From Acidovorax sp. MR-S7 (GTDB lineage Bacteria > Pseudomonadota > Gammaproteobacteria > Burkholderiales > Burkholderiaceae_C), in contig NZ_DF238913.1 of the NCBI RefSeq assembly GCF_000400995.2, positions 1-64,000 on the forward strand: 64,000 bases of DNA, read 5' to 3'. The position numbers and the translations under genes are program-made. The notes beneath the pieces are model-generated. The model searched no databases. It saw only the letters and a program-made list of their open reading frames with translations, and was not told the origin of the DNA. Positions within the stretch are counted from its first letter, which is position 1; each line of letters opens with the position of its first letter. Below, one piece after another: positions 1-7,497 of the stretch.

Positions 1-73
1 ACCATTCAGTTCGGAGACCGCATCTCCGTCAATTGAAGTCCGACCCGTTTACACAAAAATTCGGACACGCCCT
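1..73. mobile_element. Possible insertion-sequence end
   Basis: The first ~73 bases end in a GTTTACACAAAAATTCGGAC stretch. Read on the minus strand, this resembles the tips of IS256-type insertion sequences. No transposase domain can be read in the visible part and the other end lies outside the window, so this is a tentative call on sequence flavour alone. Confidence 0.25.
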
Positions 74-600
74 TGCTGAGCACGCTCAACGTTTCGTCTG
101 ACAAGTCCGACAAGGGATAGACCATCACAACGCAACGTCACGATCCTCGATAACCCATCGAATCCGAGCACCAGATCGTCGGCGATACCAGCGTTGCGGT
201 CATTGCCGCCGGCCGAAATTGACCTCGCGACAGTACCTAATCTGAGATCCTTGCGAAAGGCGCGCAGGTACGCGGCGCGCCGCAAGCAGCCAGAGCTCAT
301 TAAGGACGGCCACCGTTTGATCGGCCATCTGTCCTGCTCGACACCGTGAGCTCGAATCGACAATTGGTGCCTGGCGCAACGCCCAACCACGGCCTGTGTG
401 GTGCAGCAACCATTTTGGGCCTCGTGATCGATGACCTGCTCAGCGATGACGACACGCTCATGACCGGGGCCGTTGGCAACAACCCCTCGACCATGAACGT
501 CTCAGATCAGCCTCAGAAACGGTCATGAAGCCGGCGGGCCCGAAAGGTCGCTCCTGGCCGATGGAGCGGAAGTTGGTAGCCATGGTGCGTGCCATCACCG
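74..600. other. Region without a supportable gene
   Basis: Only short overlapping open frames occur on both strands, none with a recognisable domain, a convincing ribosome-binding site or consistent codon use. It is most likely decayed or non-coding DNA beside the possible IS edge. Confidence 0.5.
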
Positions 601-606
601 GACAAA

Positions 607-634
607 ACAGAAGCCCGCTTATACGGGCTTCTGT
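607..634 (-). terminator. Intrinsic terminator of the gloA operon
   Basis: A perfect 11-bp stem ACAGAAGCCCG / CGGGCTTCTGT with a 6-nt loop lies just beyond the stop codon of the minus-strand glyoxalase gene. On the minus strand it is followed by TTTTGTCC, a short T-run consistent with intrinsic termination. Confidence 0.8.
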
Positions 635-644
635 TGCTTATCTG

Positions 645-1094
645 CTACGCGCTGCGCAGCGGATCGGTGTTTTTGGCGTCTGAATGGCGTCTGTATTCGT
701 AAGTCGTTGATTTTGTTTGTATTAATTCGATCTTGAAGCCGTCCGGATCCGTCACGAACGCGATCACCGTCGTGCCGCCCTTGACCGGCCCGGCCTCGCG
801 CGTCACGTTGCCGCCGGCGGCCTTGATCTTCTCGCAGGCCGCGTAGGCGTCGGGAACGCCCAGGGCGATGTGGCCGTAGGCCGTGCCCATGTCGTAGCTC
901 TCGGTGCCCCAGTTGTAGGTCAGCTCGATCTCGGCCTGGCCGGGGTTGCCGCCGTCGAAGCCGAGGAAGGCCAGCGAGTACTTGTACTCGGGGTTCTCGG
1001 AGGTGCGCAGCAGTTGCATGCCGAGCACCTGGGTGTAGAAGTCAATCGAGCGCTGGAGGTTGCCAACGCGCAGCATCGTGTGGAGGAATCTCAT
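645..1094 (-). CDS. gloA: Lactoylglutathione lyase (glyoxalase I)
   Basis: This 149-aa vicinal-oxygen-chelate protein is expected to isomerise the glutathione hemithioacetal of methylglyoxal to S-lactoylglutathione in the cytosol. It begins [20 protein letters not shown], and the four expected metal ligands can be placed at His5, Glu57, His75 and Glu123. An open frame extends far upstream, but there it overlaps the well-conserved thioesterase in another frame. The ATG at 1094 forms an ATGA overlap with the thioesterase stop, so the two genes are translationally coupled. About 20 extra C-terminal residues (after IELIQT) are not part of the core fold. Confidence 0.93.
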   Translation of the reverse strand: MRFLHTMLRVGNLQRSIDFYTQVLGMQLLRTSENPEYKYSLAFLGFDGGNPGQAEIELTYNWGTESYDMGTAYGHIALGVPDAYAACEKIKAAGGNVTREAGPVKGGTTVIAFVTDPDGFKIELIQTKSTTYEYRRHSDAKNTDPLRSA

Positions 1095-1642
1095 GCCCGC
1101 GATTGTGCCGGCAAGTCGAAGACCAGGCAGGTCGTAGTGGCGTGCGCGTACAGCGTGCCGTCGGGGCCGGTGAGGCGCGCCTCGGCCGTGGCTAGCTGGC
1201 GGCCGCAGTGGACCACGCGGCCCTCGGCGCGCACGCGCTGCACCTGGGGCGTGAGCGCCTTGACCAGGTTCACGCCCAGCTCCGCCGTGGTGTAGCCGCG
1301 CCCCGGCGGCATGCGCGTGTGCACGGCGCAGCCCAGGGCCGAATCGAGCAGCGTGGCGAACCAGCCGCCGTGCACCGTGCCCATGGGATTGAGGTGGGCC
1401 GCGCCGGGCGTGCCCTGGAACACGGCGCGGCCCTCGTCCACCTCGACGAGCAGGAAGTCCAGCGTGCGCGCGATGGTCGCGTAGGGCAGCTCGCCGCGCA
1501 GCATGGCCTGCATCATCTGCAGGCCCGTGAGGTGGGCGATCTGCTCGCGCCGGGCGACGCCGGGGCCTGCGCCGGCATCGAGCCGGGCGGTGGTTTCGCG
1601 CTCCTGCGCGAGCCATTGTTCGAGGGGGTGGTTGTGGGTCAT
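1091..1642 (-). CDS. PaaI-type hotdog-fold acyl-CoA thioesterase
   Basis: The 183-aa protein has the hotdog thioesterase signature around residue 95 ([20 protein letters not shown]) and the [17 protein letters not shown] strand typical of PaaI/YdiI-like enzymes that hydrolyse aromatic or medium-chain acyl-CoAs. Its substrate cannot be told from sequence. It is first in a two-gene minus-strand unit with gloA and is divergent from a MarR regulator, so it is a likely target of that regulator. Confidence 0.85.
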   Translation of the reverse strand: MTHNHPLEQWLAQERETTARLDAGAGPGVARREQIAHLTGLQMMQAMLRGELPYATIARTLDFLLVEVDEGRAVFQGTPGAAHLNPMGTVHGGWFATLLDSALGCAVHTRMPPGRGYTTAELGVNLVKALTPQVQRVRAEGRVVHCGRQLATAEARLTGPDGTLYAHATTTCLVFDLPAQSRA

Positions 1643-1665
1643 GGAGCGCCTTTCCGGTTATTAAT

Positions 1666-1692
1666 TTGCATATGCAATCATTGCAGATACAA
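1666..1692. promoter_or_regulatory. Candidate MarR operator between divergent genes
   Basis: The 57-bp gap between the thioesterase and marR holds a perfect 12-bp palindrome TTGCATATGCAA (1666-1677) and, 15 bp further, a related TTGCAGATACAA (1681-1692). Two similar palindromes in a divergent promoter fit a dimeric MarR protein controlling both directions, including its own gene. Confidence 0.55.
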
Positions 1693-1699
1693 TAAAACC

Positions 1700-2173
1700 A
1701 TGCAAGACGCCGACCCTGCACCCACGCAGCCGCAGGGCTGCACCAACTTCAAGCTGCGCCAGCTCATGCGCCGCGTGTCGCAACACTACGACGCGGAGAT
1801 GGCGCGCTGCGGGCTCAAGACCACGCAGTACTCGCTGCTCTCGCACGTGCTCAAGCTCGGGCCGATCCGTCCCGGCGACCTGGCGGCGGCGATGACCATG
1901 GACGCCTCCACGCTCACGCGCAACCTGCGTCCGCTGGTGGACGCGGGCTGGGTCGCGCTGGAGGCGGGGCCCGACGCGCGCAGCCGTCTTGTGCACATCA
2001 CCGACGCGGGCCGCGCCAAGCGCGCCGAGGCGCAACGCCGCTGGAAGGTGGCGCAACTGTCCCTGAACGACACGCTGGGCGTGGAGCGCGTGGCGGCGCT
2101 GCACGCGCTGCTGGACGATGCGCTGGCGCTGCTCGACCCCGCACCGGAGCCCGGCGATGACGGCGCGCAGTGA
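1700..2173 (+). CDS. MarR-family transcriptional regulator
   Basis: The 157-aa winged-helix protein has the recognition region [27 protein letters not shown] at about residues 56-82 and the wing [18 protein letters not shown]. It probably represses the downstream MFS gene and the divergent thioesterase/gloA unit through the palindromes at 1666-1692. The ATG at 1700 is used because the longer open frame runs antisense through the thioesterase. The ligand is unknown. Confidence 0.88.
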   Translation: MQDADPAPTQPQGCTNFKLRQLMRRVSQHYDAEMARCGLKTTQYSLLSHVLKLGPIRPGDLAAAMTMDASTLTRNLRPLVDAGWVALEAGPDARSRLVHITDAGRAKRAEAQRRWKVAQLSLNDTLGVERVAALHALLDDALALLDPAPEPGDDGAQ

Positions 2174-3383
2174 CTCCCGCACCCTCGCGTGGGTGCTGCT
2201 GGCGGCGGCGGGCGCCTTCGCGCTCACGATGGGCACGCGGCAGACCATGGGCCTGTTCCTCTCGCCGCTCAACACCTCCACCGGCCTGGGGCTGGCTAGC
2301 ATCAGCCTGGCCTTCGCGTTCGGCCAGCTCTGGTGGGGCCTCACGCAGCCCTTCGCGGGCGCGGTGGCCGACCGCATCGGCACGGGGCGCGTGCTGGCCA
2401 TCGGGGTGGTGCTGGTGGTTGTCGGCACCTGCATCACGCCGCTGATGCAGAGCACGGCGGGGCTGGTCTTCGCCATCGGCGTGCTGGCGGCGGGCGGCGC
2501 GGGCATGGCGGGGCCGTCGGTGCTGATGGCCGCCACCGCGCGCCTCGTGCCGCCGCAGCGGCGCGGGCTGGCCAGCGGCATCGTCAACGCGGGCGGCTCG
2601 TTCGGCCAGTTCGCCATGGCGCCCATCGCCGTGGGCCTCACCGCCAGCGTGGGCTGGGCGGGCGCGATGCAGTGGCTGGGCGCGCTGATGCTGCTGGCGC
2701 TGCCCGCCGCCTGGGTGCTGCGCGGCAACTCCAACGCGCTGGCCGCGCAGGCGGCGGCCGCGTCGGGCATGCGGGCCTTGAGCGCGCGCGAGGCCATCGC
2801 GCAAGCCCTGGCCACGCCCGGCTACCGCTATCTGGCGGCCGGCTTCCTGGTCTGCGGCTTCCACGTGGCGTTTCTCGCCACGCACCTGCCGGGCGTGATC
2901 GCCGCGTGCGGGCTGCCGCCCGAGGTGGGCGGCTGGGCGCTGGCGGTGATCGGCCTCTTCAACATCGCGGGCAGCCTGCTCATGGGCTGGGCCGTGGGGC
3001 GCTGGCGCATGAAGTCGCTGCTGGCGCTGCTCTACACCACGCGCGGCGTGGCGGTGCTGGTGTTCCTGCTGGCGCCCAAGACGCCCGCCGTGGTGCTGGT
3101 CTTCTCGGCGGTGATGGGCGTGACGTTCCTCTCCACCGTGCCGCCCACGGCAGGGCTGGTGGCCAAGATGTTCGGCATGGCCAACATGGCGATGCTGTTC
3201 GGGCTGGTGATGCTGGCGCACCAGATCGGCGGCTTCCTGGGCGCCTACCTCGGCGGCACGGTGTTCCAGGCCACGGGCAGCTACGACTGGGTCTGGTACG
3301 TGGACATCGCCCTGGCCGCGGGCGCCGCGCTGGCGAGCCTGCCGATCCGGGAATCGCACGCGCTGGCACCTGCCAGGGCATGA
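2157..3383 (+). CDS. Major facilitator superfamily transporter
   Basis: A 408-aa inner-membrane protein with about 12 hydrophobic segments. It carries the MFS loop motif GAVADRIGTGRV between helices 2 and 3 and a second half resembling the YbfB/OFA-type carriers annotated in aromatic and organic-acid clusters. The start at 2157 overlaps the end of marR by 17 bp, which suggests coupled translation. It may be an exporter or importer induced by the MarR ligand; direction and substrate are unknown. Confidence 0.85.
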   Translation: MTARSDSRTLAWVLLAAAGAFALTMGTRQTMGLFLSPLNTSTGLGLASISLAFAFGQLWWGLTQPFAGAVADRIGTGRVLAIGVVLVVVGTCITPLMQSTAGLVFAIGVLAAGGAGMAGPSVLMAATARLVPPQRRGLASGIVNAGGSFGQFAMAPIAVGLTASVGWAGAMQWLGALMLLALPAAWVLRGNSNALAAQAAAASGMRALSAREAIAQALATPGYRYLAAGFLVCGFHVAFLATHLPGVIAACGLPPEVGGWALAVIGLFNIAGSLLMGWAVGRWRMKSLLALLYTTRGVAVLVFLLAPKTPAVVLVFSAVMGVTFLSTVPPTAGLVAKMFGMANMAMLFGLVMLAHQIGGFLGAYLGGTVFQATGSYDWVWYVDIALAAGAALASLPIRESHALAPARA

Positions 3384-3390
3384 GCAAAAT

Positions 3391-3439
3391 CGGCCTCCAG
3401 CGCTTGTACAGCAAGCGCTGGCAGCTATATTTCTGGTAG
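3391..3439. repeat. Intergenic hairpin repeat, copy 1
   Basis: CGGCCTCCAGCGCTTG followed by TACAG and CAAGCGCTGGCAGCTAT forms a 10-bp perfect stem (3397-3406 with 3412-3421). A near-identical unit lies at 6668-6705. Its position just after the MFS stop suggests a terminator role. Confidence 0.75.
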
Positions 3440-3553
3440 CTGGTCTACTGAGAGCCGCGCCTTTTTCCTCGGGCGCCAATCTCCGGCGTCCTACGCGGGC
3501 GGGCAGGGCGGGGCAGCTACCGTCGGGACACCTTCCACTCCCGCCGCGCCGCC

Positions 3554-4234
3554 ATGATCGCCATCGTCGTTCCCGCGCATGATGAAGAACGCCACCTCGG
3601 CGCCTGCCTGCGCTCATTGCGCCGCGCGGCGCGCTGCCCCCGCCTGGAGGGCGAGGACGTGCTCGTCGTCGTCGCGCTCGACTGCTGCACCGACGGCTCG
3701 CACGCCGTCGCCGTGCGCTGGGGCGCGCTCACGGTGCACGTGCAGGCGCGCAACGTGGGCCTGGCGCGCGCGGCCGGGGCGCAGGCGGCGCTGGCGGCCG
3801 GTGCGCGCTGGCTGGCCTTCACCGATGCCGACAGCCGCGTCGCGCCCGACTGGCTGTCGCAGCAGCTCGCGCAGCGCAGCGACGCGGTGTGCGGCACGGT
3901 GCAGGTGCAGGACTGGCGCGAGCACCCGCCTGGCGTGCGCGCGGCGTTCGAGGCCGGCTACCGCGACGCGGACGGCCACGGCCACATCCACGGCGCCAAC
4001 CTGGGCGTGAGCGCCCATGCCTACAACGGCGCGGGCGGCTTCGCGCCGCTGGCCTGCCATGAAGACGTGGCGCTGGTGCGCGCGCTGCAGGCCTGGGGCG
4101 CGCGCATCGCCTGGAGCGCGGCGCCGCGCGTCACCACCAGCGCACGCCGCAGCTACCGCGCGTGCGAGGGCTTCGGCGCCACGCTGGAGCGGCTGGCGCT
4201 GCCGTCCTTGCACGCCATGGGGGCCGCGGCATGA
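3554..4234 (+). CDS. Family 2 glycosyltransferase
   Basis: The 226-aa soluble GT-A-fold protein starts MIAIVVPAHDEERHL, the nucleotide-sugar-binding start of GT2 enzymes. It has the DxD-type motif FTDADSRV near residue 94 and a later CHEDVALVRAL segment matching the catalytic ED loop. There are no membrane helices. It is the first gene of a four-gene operon and overlaps the next gene by ATGA. The acceptor is unknown. Confidence 0.88.
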   Translation: MIAIVVPAHDEERHLGACLRSLRRAARCPRLEGEDVLVVVALDCCTDGSHAVAVRWGALTVHVQARNVGLARAAGAQAALAAGARWLAFTDADSRVAPDWLSQQLAQRSDAVCGTVQVQDWREHPPGVRAAFEAGYRDADGHGHIHGANLGVSAHAYNGAGGFAPLACHEDVALVRALQAWGARIAWSAAPRVTTSARRSYRACEGFGATLERLALPSLHAMGAAA

Positions 4235-5253
4235 GCGCGTCGGCCATCGCATCCCTGCCCCAGCCGCCAGCGCAGCGCGTGCACGCCTGCCTGGCGGGCG
4301 AGGGTGGCGGCGACGCGGCGCAGCAGTTGCGACGCCTGGTGGACGCGGGCTGCGACCGCCTGCCGCTGCCCGGCCAGGGGGCCACGCTCGCGCGCTGGCA
4401 GGCGCTGGCCGCCGTGGCGGCGCACGACCTGTCGCTGGCCAAGCTCTACGAAGGCCATACCGATGCGCTGGCCATCCTGGCCGAACTGGGCGGCGCGCCC
4501 GGCCCGGCGGGCGCCCTCTGGGGCACCTGGGCGGCCGAGGCGCCCCCGGCCCGCGCCACGCTCACGCCCGACGGGCGGCTGCGCGGCGCGAAGGCGTGGT
4601 GCTCAGGCGCCGCATCGCTCACGCATGCGCTGGTGACCGCGTGGCGGCCGGGCCGCGAACACCCCCAGCTCGTGGCCGTGGCGCTGCGCCAGCCCGGCGT
4701 GCGCGTGGACGGCCAGGGCTGGCAGGCCGTCGGCATGGCGGGCAGCGCCACGGCGGTCGTGCATTTCGACGACGCGCCCGCCATCGCCGTGGGCGCGGAA
4801 GGCGCCTACCTCGACCGCCCCGGCTTCTGGCAGGGCGGCGCGGGCATCGCCGCGTGCTGGTGGGGCAGCGCCTGCACCATCGGCCAGGCGCTGCACCGCG
4901 CGGCGCGCCAGCCCTCCGCGCCGCCCTGGCGGCAGGCCGCACTGGGCCGCACGGACGTGGCATTGCAATCCACGGCGGCGCTGCTGCGCGCCGCCGCGGC
5001 ATGGATCGACGCGCACCCGCGCGCCCCGGCGCAGGCCGTGGCGCTGCGCACGCGCCAGTCGGCCGAGCGCACCGCGCGCACCGTGCTCGACGAAGCCGGC
5101 CAGGCGCTGGGCGCCGCCCCGTTCTGCCAGGACGCGGCCTTCGCCCGCCACGCCGCCGACCTGCCCGTGTTCATCCGCCAGAGCCATGGCCCCAAGGACG
5201 ATGCCGCCCTGGGCCAGTTCGCCGCACAAGAGGAGGCCCCATGGACTTTGTGA
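4231..5253 (+). CDS. Acyl-CoA dehydrogenase-like protein
   Basis: The 340-aa protein has the overall pattern of acyl-CoA dehydrogenases: an N-terminal helical part, a middle segment around GRLRGAKAWCSGA that matches the FAD/substrate strand G-x-K-x-W-x-S/T-(N/G), and a helical C-terminus ending in DLPVFIRQSHGPKDDAALG. It is shorter than the usual ~380 aa and I could not place a clear catalytic glutamate, so it may not act on ordinary acyl-CoAs. It is coupled to the glycosyltransferase (ATGA) and overlaps the PIG-L gene by 13 bp. Confidence 0.75.
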   Translation: MSASAIASLPQPPAQRVHACLAGEGGGDAAQQLRRLVDAGCDRLPLPGQGATLARWQALAAVAAHDLSLAKLYEGHTDALAILAELGGAPGPAGALWGTWAAEAPPARATLTPDGRLRGAKAWCSGAASLTHALVTAWRPGREHPQLVAVALRQPGVRVDGQGWQAVGMAGSATAVVHFDDAPAIAVGAEGAYLDRPGFWQGGAGIAACWWGSACTIGQALHRAARQPSAPPWRQAALGRTDVALQSTAALLRAAAAWIDAHPRAPAQAVALRTRQSAERTARTVLDEAGQALGAAPFCQDAAFARHAADLPVFIRQSHGPKDDAALGQFAAQEEAPWTL

Positions 5254-6047
5254 CCACCGCCGAGCGCGCCGCCACCGTGGCCGCGCCCCCCAGAACGCGC
5301 CACATCGCCGGCGCGGGCACGCCCGCCGACGTCTGGCAGTCCTGGCTGGCGCGCATGGGCGTGACACGCCATACCAGCCCGCCCTGGCTCACGCCCGCGC
5401 AGCGCCTGGTGGTGGTGGCGCCGCACCCCGACGACGAAGTGCTGGCCTGTGGCGGCCTGCTGCACGGGCACCTGGCGCGCGGCGGCGAGGCACTGGTCGT
5501 GGCCGTGACCGACGGCGAGGCCAGCCACCCGGGCGACCCCGAATGGCCCGCGCCGCGCCTGGCCGAGCAGCGCCGCGCGGAAAGCGCGGCCGGCCTGCTG
5601 CGCCTCTCGGCCGGGCGGGCGCTGCCCGTGCTGCGCCTGGGCGTGCCCGACGGGCGCGTGATGCGCTATGCGCCGCGCCTGCAGGCCACGCTGGAAGCGC
5701 TGCTGCAGCCGGGCGACGTGGCGCTCACCACCTGGCGCTGGGACGGCCACCCCGACCACGAAGCCTGCGGCGCCGCCACCGTGGCCGCCGCCGCACGCCA
5801 GGGCTGCACCGTGGCCGAGGCGCCGGTCTGGATGTGGCACTGGGCCGACACCCGCGACCCGCTGATCCCCTGGGCGCGCCTGTGCGCCGTGCCCGTGGCG
5901 CCCGATTCGGCCGCCTGCAAGCGCCACGCGCTGGCCCTGCACGCCACGCAGAGAACGCCGCGCGCGGGCGGGCTGCCGCCCATCCTCGAAGAGGCCATCC
6001 TGCAGCGCGCCGAGTGGGGCGCAGAATATTTCTTCGTCGAGCCATGA
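5241..6047 (+). CDS. PIG-L family deacetylase (LmbE-like)
   Basis: The 268-aa zinc hydrolase carries the hallmark APHPDDEVLACGG at about residues 60-72 and the second metal-site motif WDGHPDHEA at about 168-176. The family removes N-acetyl groups from GlcNAc-type sugars. The ATG at 5241 follows AGGAGG and lies inside the end of the preceding gene. With a glycosyltransferase on one side and a methyltransferase on the other, it probably modifies a glycoconjugate made by this operon. Confidence 0.9.
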   Translation: MDFVTTAERAATVAAPPRTRHIAGAGTPADVWQSWLARMGVTRHTSPPWLTPAQRLVVVAPHPDDEVLACGGLLHGHLARGGEALVVAVTDGEASHPGDPEWPAPRLAEQRRAESAAGLLRLSAGRALPVLRLGVPDGRVMRYAPRLQATLEALLQPGDVALTTWRWDGHPDHEACGAATVAAAARQGCTVAEAPVWMWHWADTRDPLIPWARLCAVPVAPDSAACKRHALALHATQRTPRAGGLPPILEEAILQRAEWGAEYFFVEP

Positions 6048-6658
6048 ACGCTGGCGCCGCGATGGATGCGCCGTTCTTCGAGCGCCTCTACGCGCGCAGC
6101 CCCGATCCCTGGCGCTTCGAGGGCAGCTGGTACGAGGCCCGCAAGCGCGCCCTGGTGCTCGCCAGCCTGCCGCGCCAGCGCTACGGCGCCGCCTTCGAGC
6201 CTGCCTGCGCCAACGGCGGCCTGACTGCGCCGCTGACCACGCGCTGCGACCGCCTGCTGGCCTGCGACACCGCCGCCCCGGCCGTGCACGCCACGCGCGA
6301 GCGCCTTGCGGGGCAGACGCACGTGGAATGCGTGCAGGCCTGGCTTCCCGAGCAGTGGCCGCACGGCCGCCTGTTCGACCTGGTCGTGCTCAGCGAATTT
6401 CTCTACTACCTGGCGCCGCCCGCGCTGGACGCCCTGCTGCATGCCCTGCGCGCGAGCCTGCTGCCGCACGGCACCGTGCTGGCCTGCCACTGGCGGCACC
6501 CGATACCGGACTGCGCGCTGGACGGCGACGCCGTGCACGCCTGCCTGCACGCGGGCCTGGCGCTGCCGCGTGTGCTGGAGGTGCGGGATGTGGATTTCCG
6601 CCTGGACGTGTGGTGTGCGGGGCCCAGCGCGGCCGGGCTGGAGCATCGGCTGGAATAA
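6044..6658 (+). CDS. NodS-type SAM-dependent methyltransferase
   Basis: The 204-aa protein opens with FFERLYARSPDPWRFEGSWYE, typical of NodS-like N-methyltransferases. It continues with a class I Rossmann core (FEPACANGGLT, LLACDTA, LFDLVVLSEFLYYL). NodS methylates the free amine of a deacetylated chitooligosaccharide, so following a PIG-L deacetylase is biochemically sensible. It overlaps the PIG-L gene by ATGA and is the last gene of the operon. Confidence 0.85.
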   Translation: MNAGAAMDAPFFERLYARSPDPWRFEGSWYEARKRALVLASLPRQRYGAAFEPACANGGLTAPLTTRCDRLLACDTAAPAVHATRERLAGQTHVECVQAWLPEQWPHGRLFDLVVLSEFLYYLAPPALDALLHALRASLLPHGTVLACHWRHPIPDCALDGDAVHACLHAGLALPRVLEVRDVDFRLDVWCAGPSAAGLEHRLE

Positions 6659-6667
6659 GAGAAAAAA

Positions 6668-6705
6668 CGGCCTCCAGCGCTTGTCTGGCAAGCGCTTGCA
6701 GCTAT
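6668..6705. repeat. Intergenic hairpin repeat, copy 2 (bidirectional terminator)
   Basis: CGGCCTCCAGCGCTTG-TCTGG-CAAGCGCTTGCAGCTAT is near-identical to copy 1. It sits between the convergent methyltransferase and SDR genes, with its stem at 6674-6683 and 6689-6698. A second small hairpin, ATCGTTTCGAT, follows. It probably ends transcription from both sides. Confidence 0.7.
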
Positions 6706-6718
6706 CGTTTCGATAGTT

Positions 6719-7495
6719 TCAGACAGGCACCGTGTAGTTCAGCGTCATGCGCCCGCCGTCCACGGTGACGATCTCGCCAGTCACGTAGCTGGCGGCGTCG
6801 CTGGCGAGCCAGGCCACCACGTCGGCCACCTCGGCGGGCTCGCCCAGGCGCTTCATGGGCGTGCGGCCCAGGATCTTGCGCTGGGCGTCCTCGCTGGTCA
6901 GCACCGCCTTGGCGGCCAGCTCGGTGGCGATGGTGCCGGGGGCCACGGCGTTCACTCGGATGTTCCTGTCGGCCAGCGCCAGCGCCATCACGCGCGTGAG
7001 CTGATTGATGCCGCCCTTGCTGACGTTGTAGCTGGCGATGTTGGGAATCGCCAGCACGCCGTTGACCGAACTCATGTTGACGATGCTGCCGCCACCCGCA
7101 TCCGCCATGGCGCGCGCCGCCGCCTGGCCCATGAGGAAGGCGCCCTTGAGGTTGACGCGCAGCACGGCGTCGAAGTCCTCCTCGGTCACTTCCAGGAAAT
7201 CGGCCGCGCGGAAGATGCCGGCGTTGTTCACCAGCACGTCGATGCGCCCGTGCAGCGCCAGCGTCTCGCGCACCAGCGCGTCCACCTGGGCCTTGTCGCC
7301 CACGTCGCAGCGCACGAAGGCGGCGCCGGTCTCCTGGGCCAGCGCACGGCCGCGCGCTTCATCCACGTCGGCGACGATGGGCAGGGCACCCTCGCGCGCG
7401 AAGCGGCGCACGCAGGCCTCGCCGATGCCCTGGGCGCCGCCCGTGACGATGCACACGCGGCCCCGCAGGCCGAACTGGATGGGGTCTTGGGTCAT
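6719..7495 (-). CDS. Short-chain dehydrogenase/reductase
   Basis: A 258-aa classical SDR with the NAD(P)-binding TGGAQGIG (about residues 18-25), NNAG, the active-site Ser in NMSSVNG and the catalytic YNVSK. Family members of this length reduce or oxidise 3-hydroxyacyl or alcohol substrates. The start at 7495 lies 2 bp after the synthetase stop, so the genes form an operon. Given its neighbour, a 3-hydroxyacyl-CoA or similar substrate is plausible but not shown. Confidence 0.9.
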   Translation of the reverse strand: MTQDPIQFGLRGRVCIVTGGAQGIGEACVRRFAREGALPIVADVDEARGRALAQETGAAFVRCDVGDKAQVDALVRETLALHGRIDVLVNNAGIFRAADFLEVTEEDFDAVLRVNLKGAFLMGQAAARAMADAGGGSIVNMSSVNGVLAIPNIASYNVSKGGINQLTRVMALALADRNIRVNAVAPGTIATELAAKAVLTSEDAQRKILGRTPMKRLGEPAEVADVVAWLASDAASYVTGEIVTVDGGRMTLNYTVPV

Positions 7496-7497
7496 GG

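Noticed and set aside
645-1721. A 358-codon minus-strand open frame that would fuse an N-terminal segment to glyoxalase I
   Set aside because: The extra N-terminal part is a low-complexity Arg/Pro/Ala-rich reading of the thioesterase gene in another frame. The glyoxalase starts cleanly at 1094 with an ATGA overlap.
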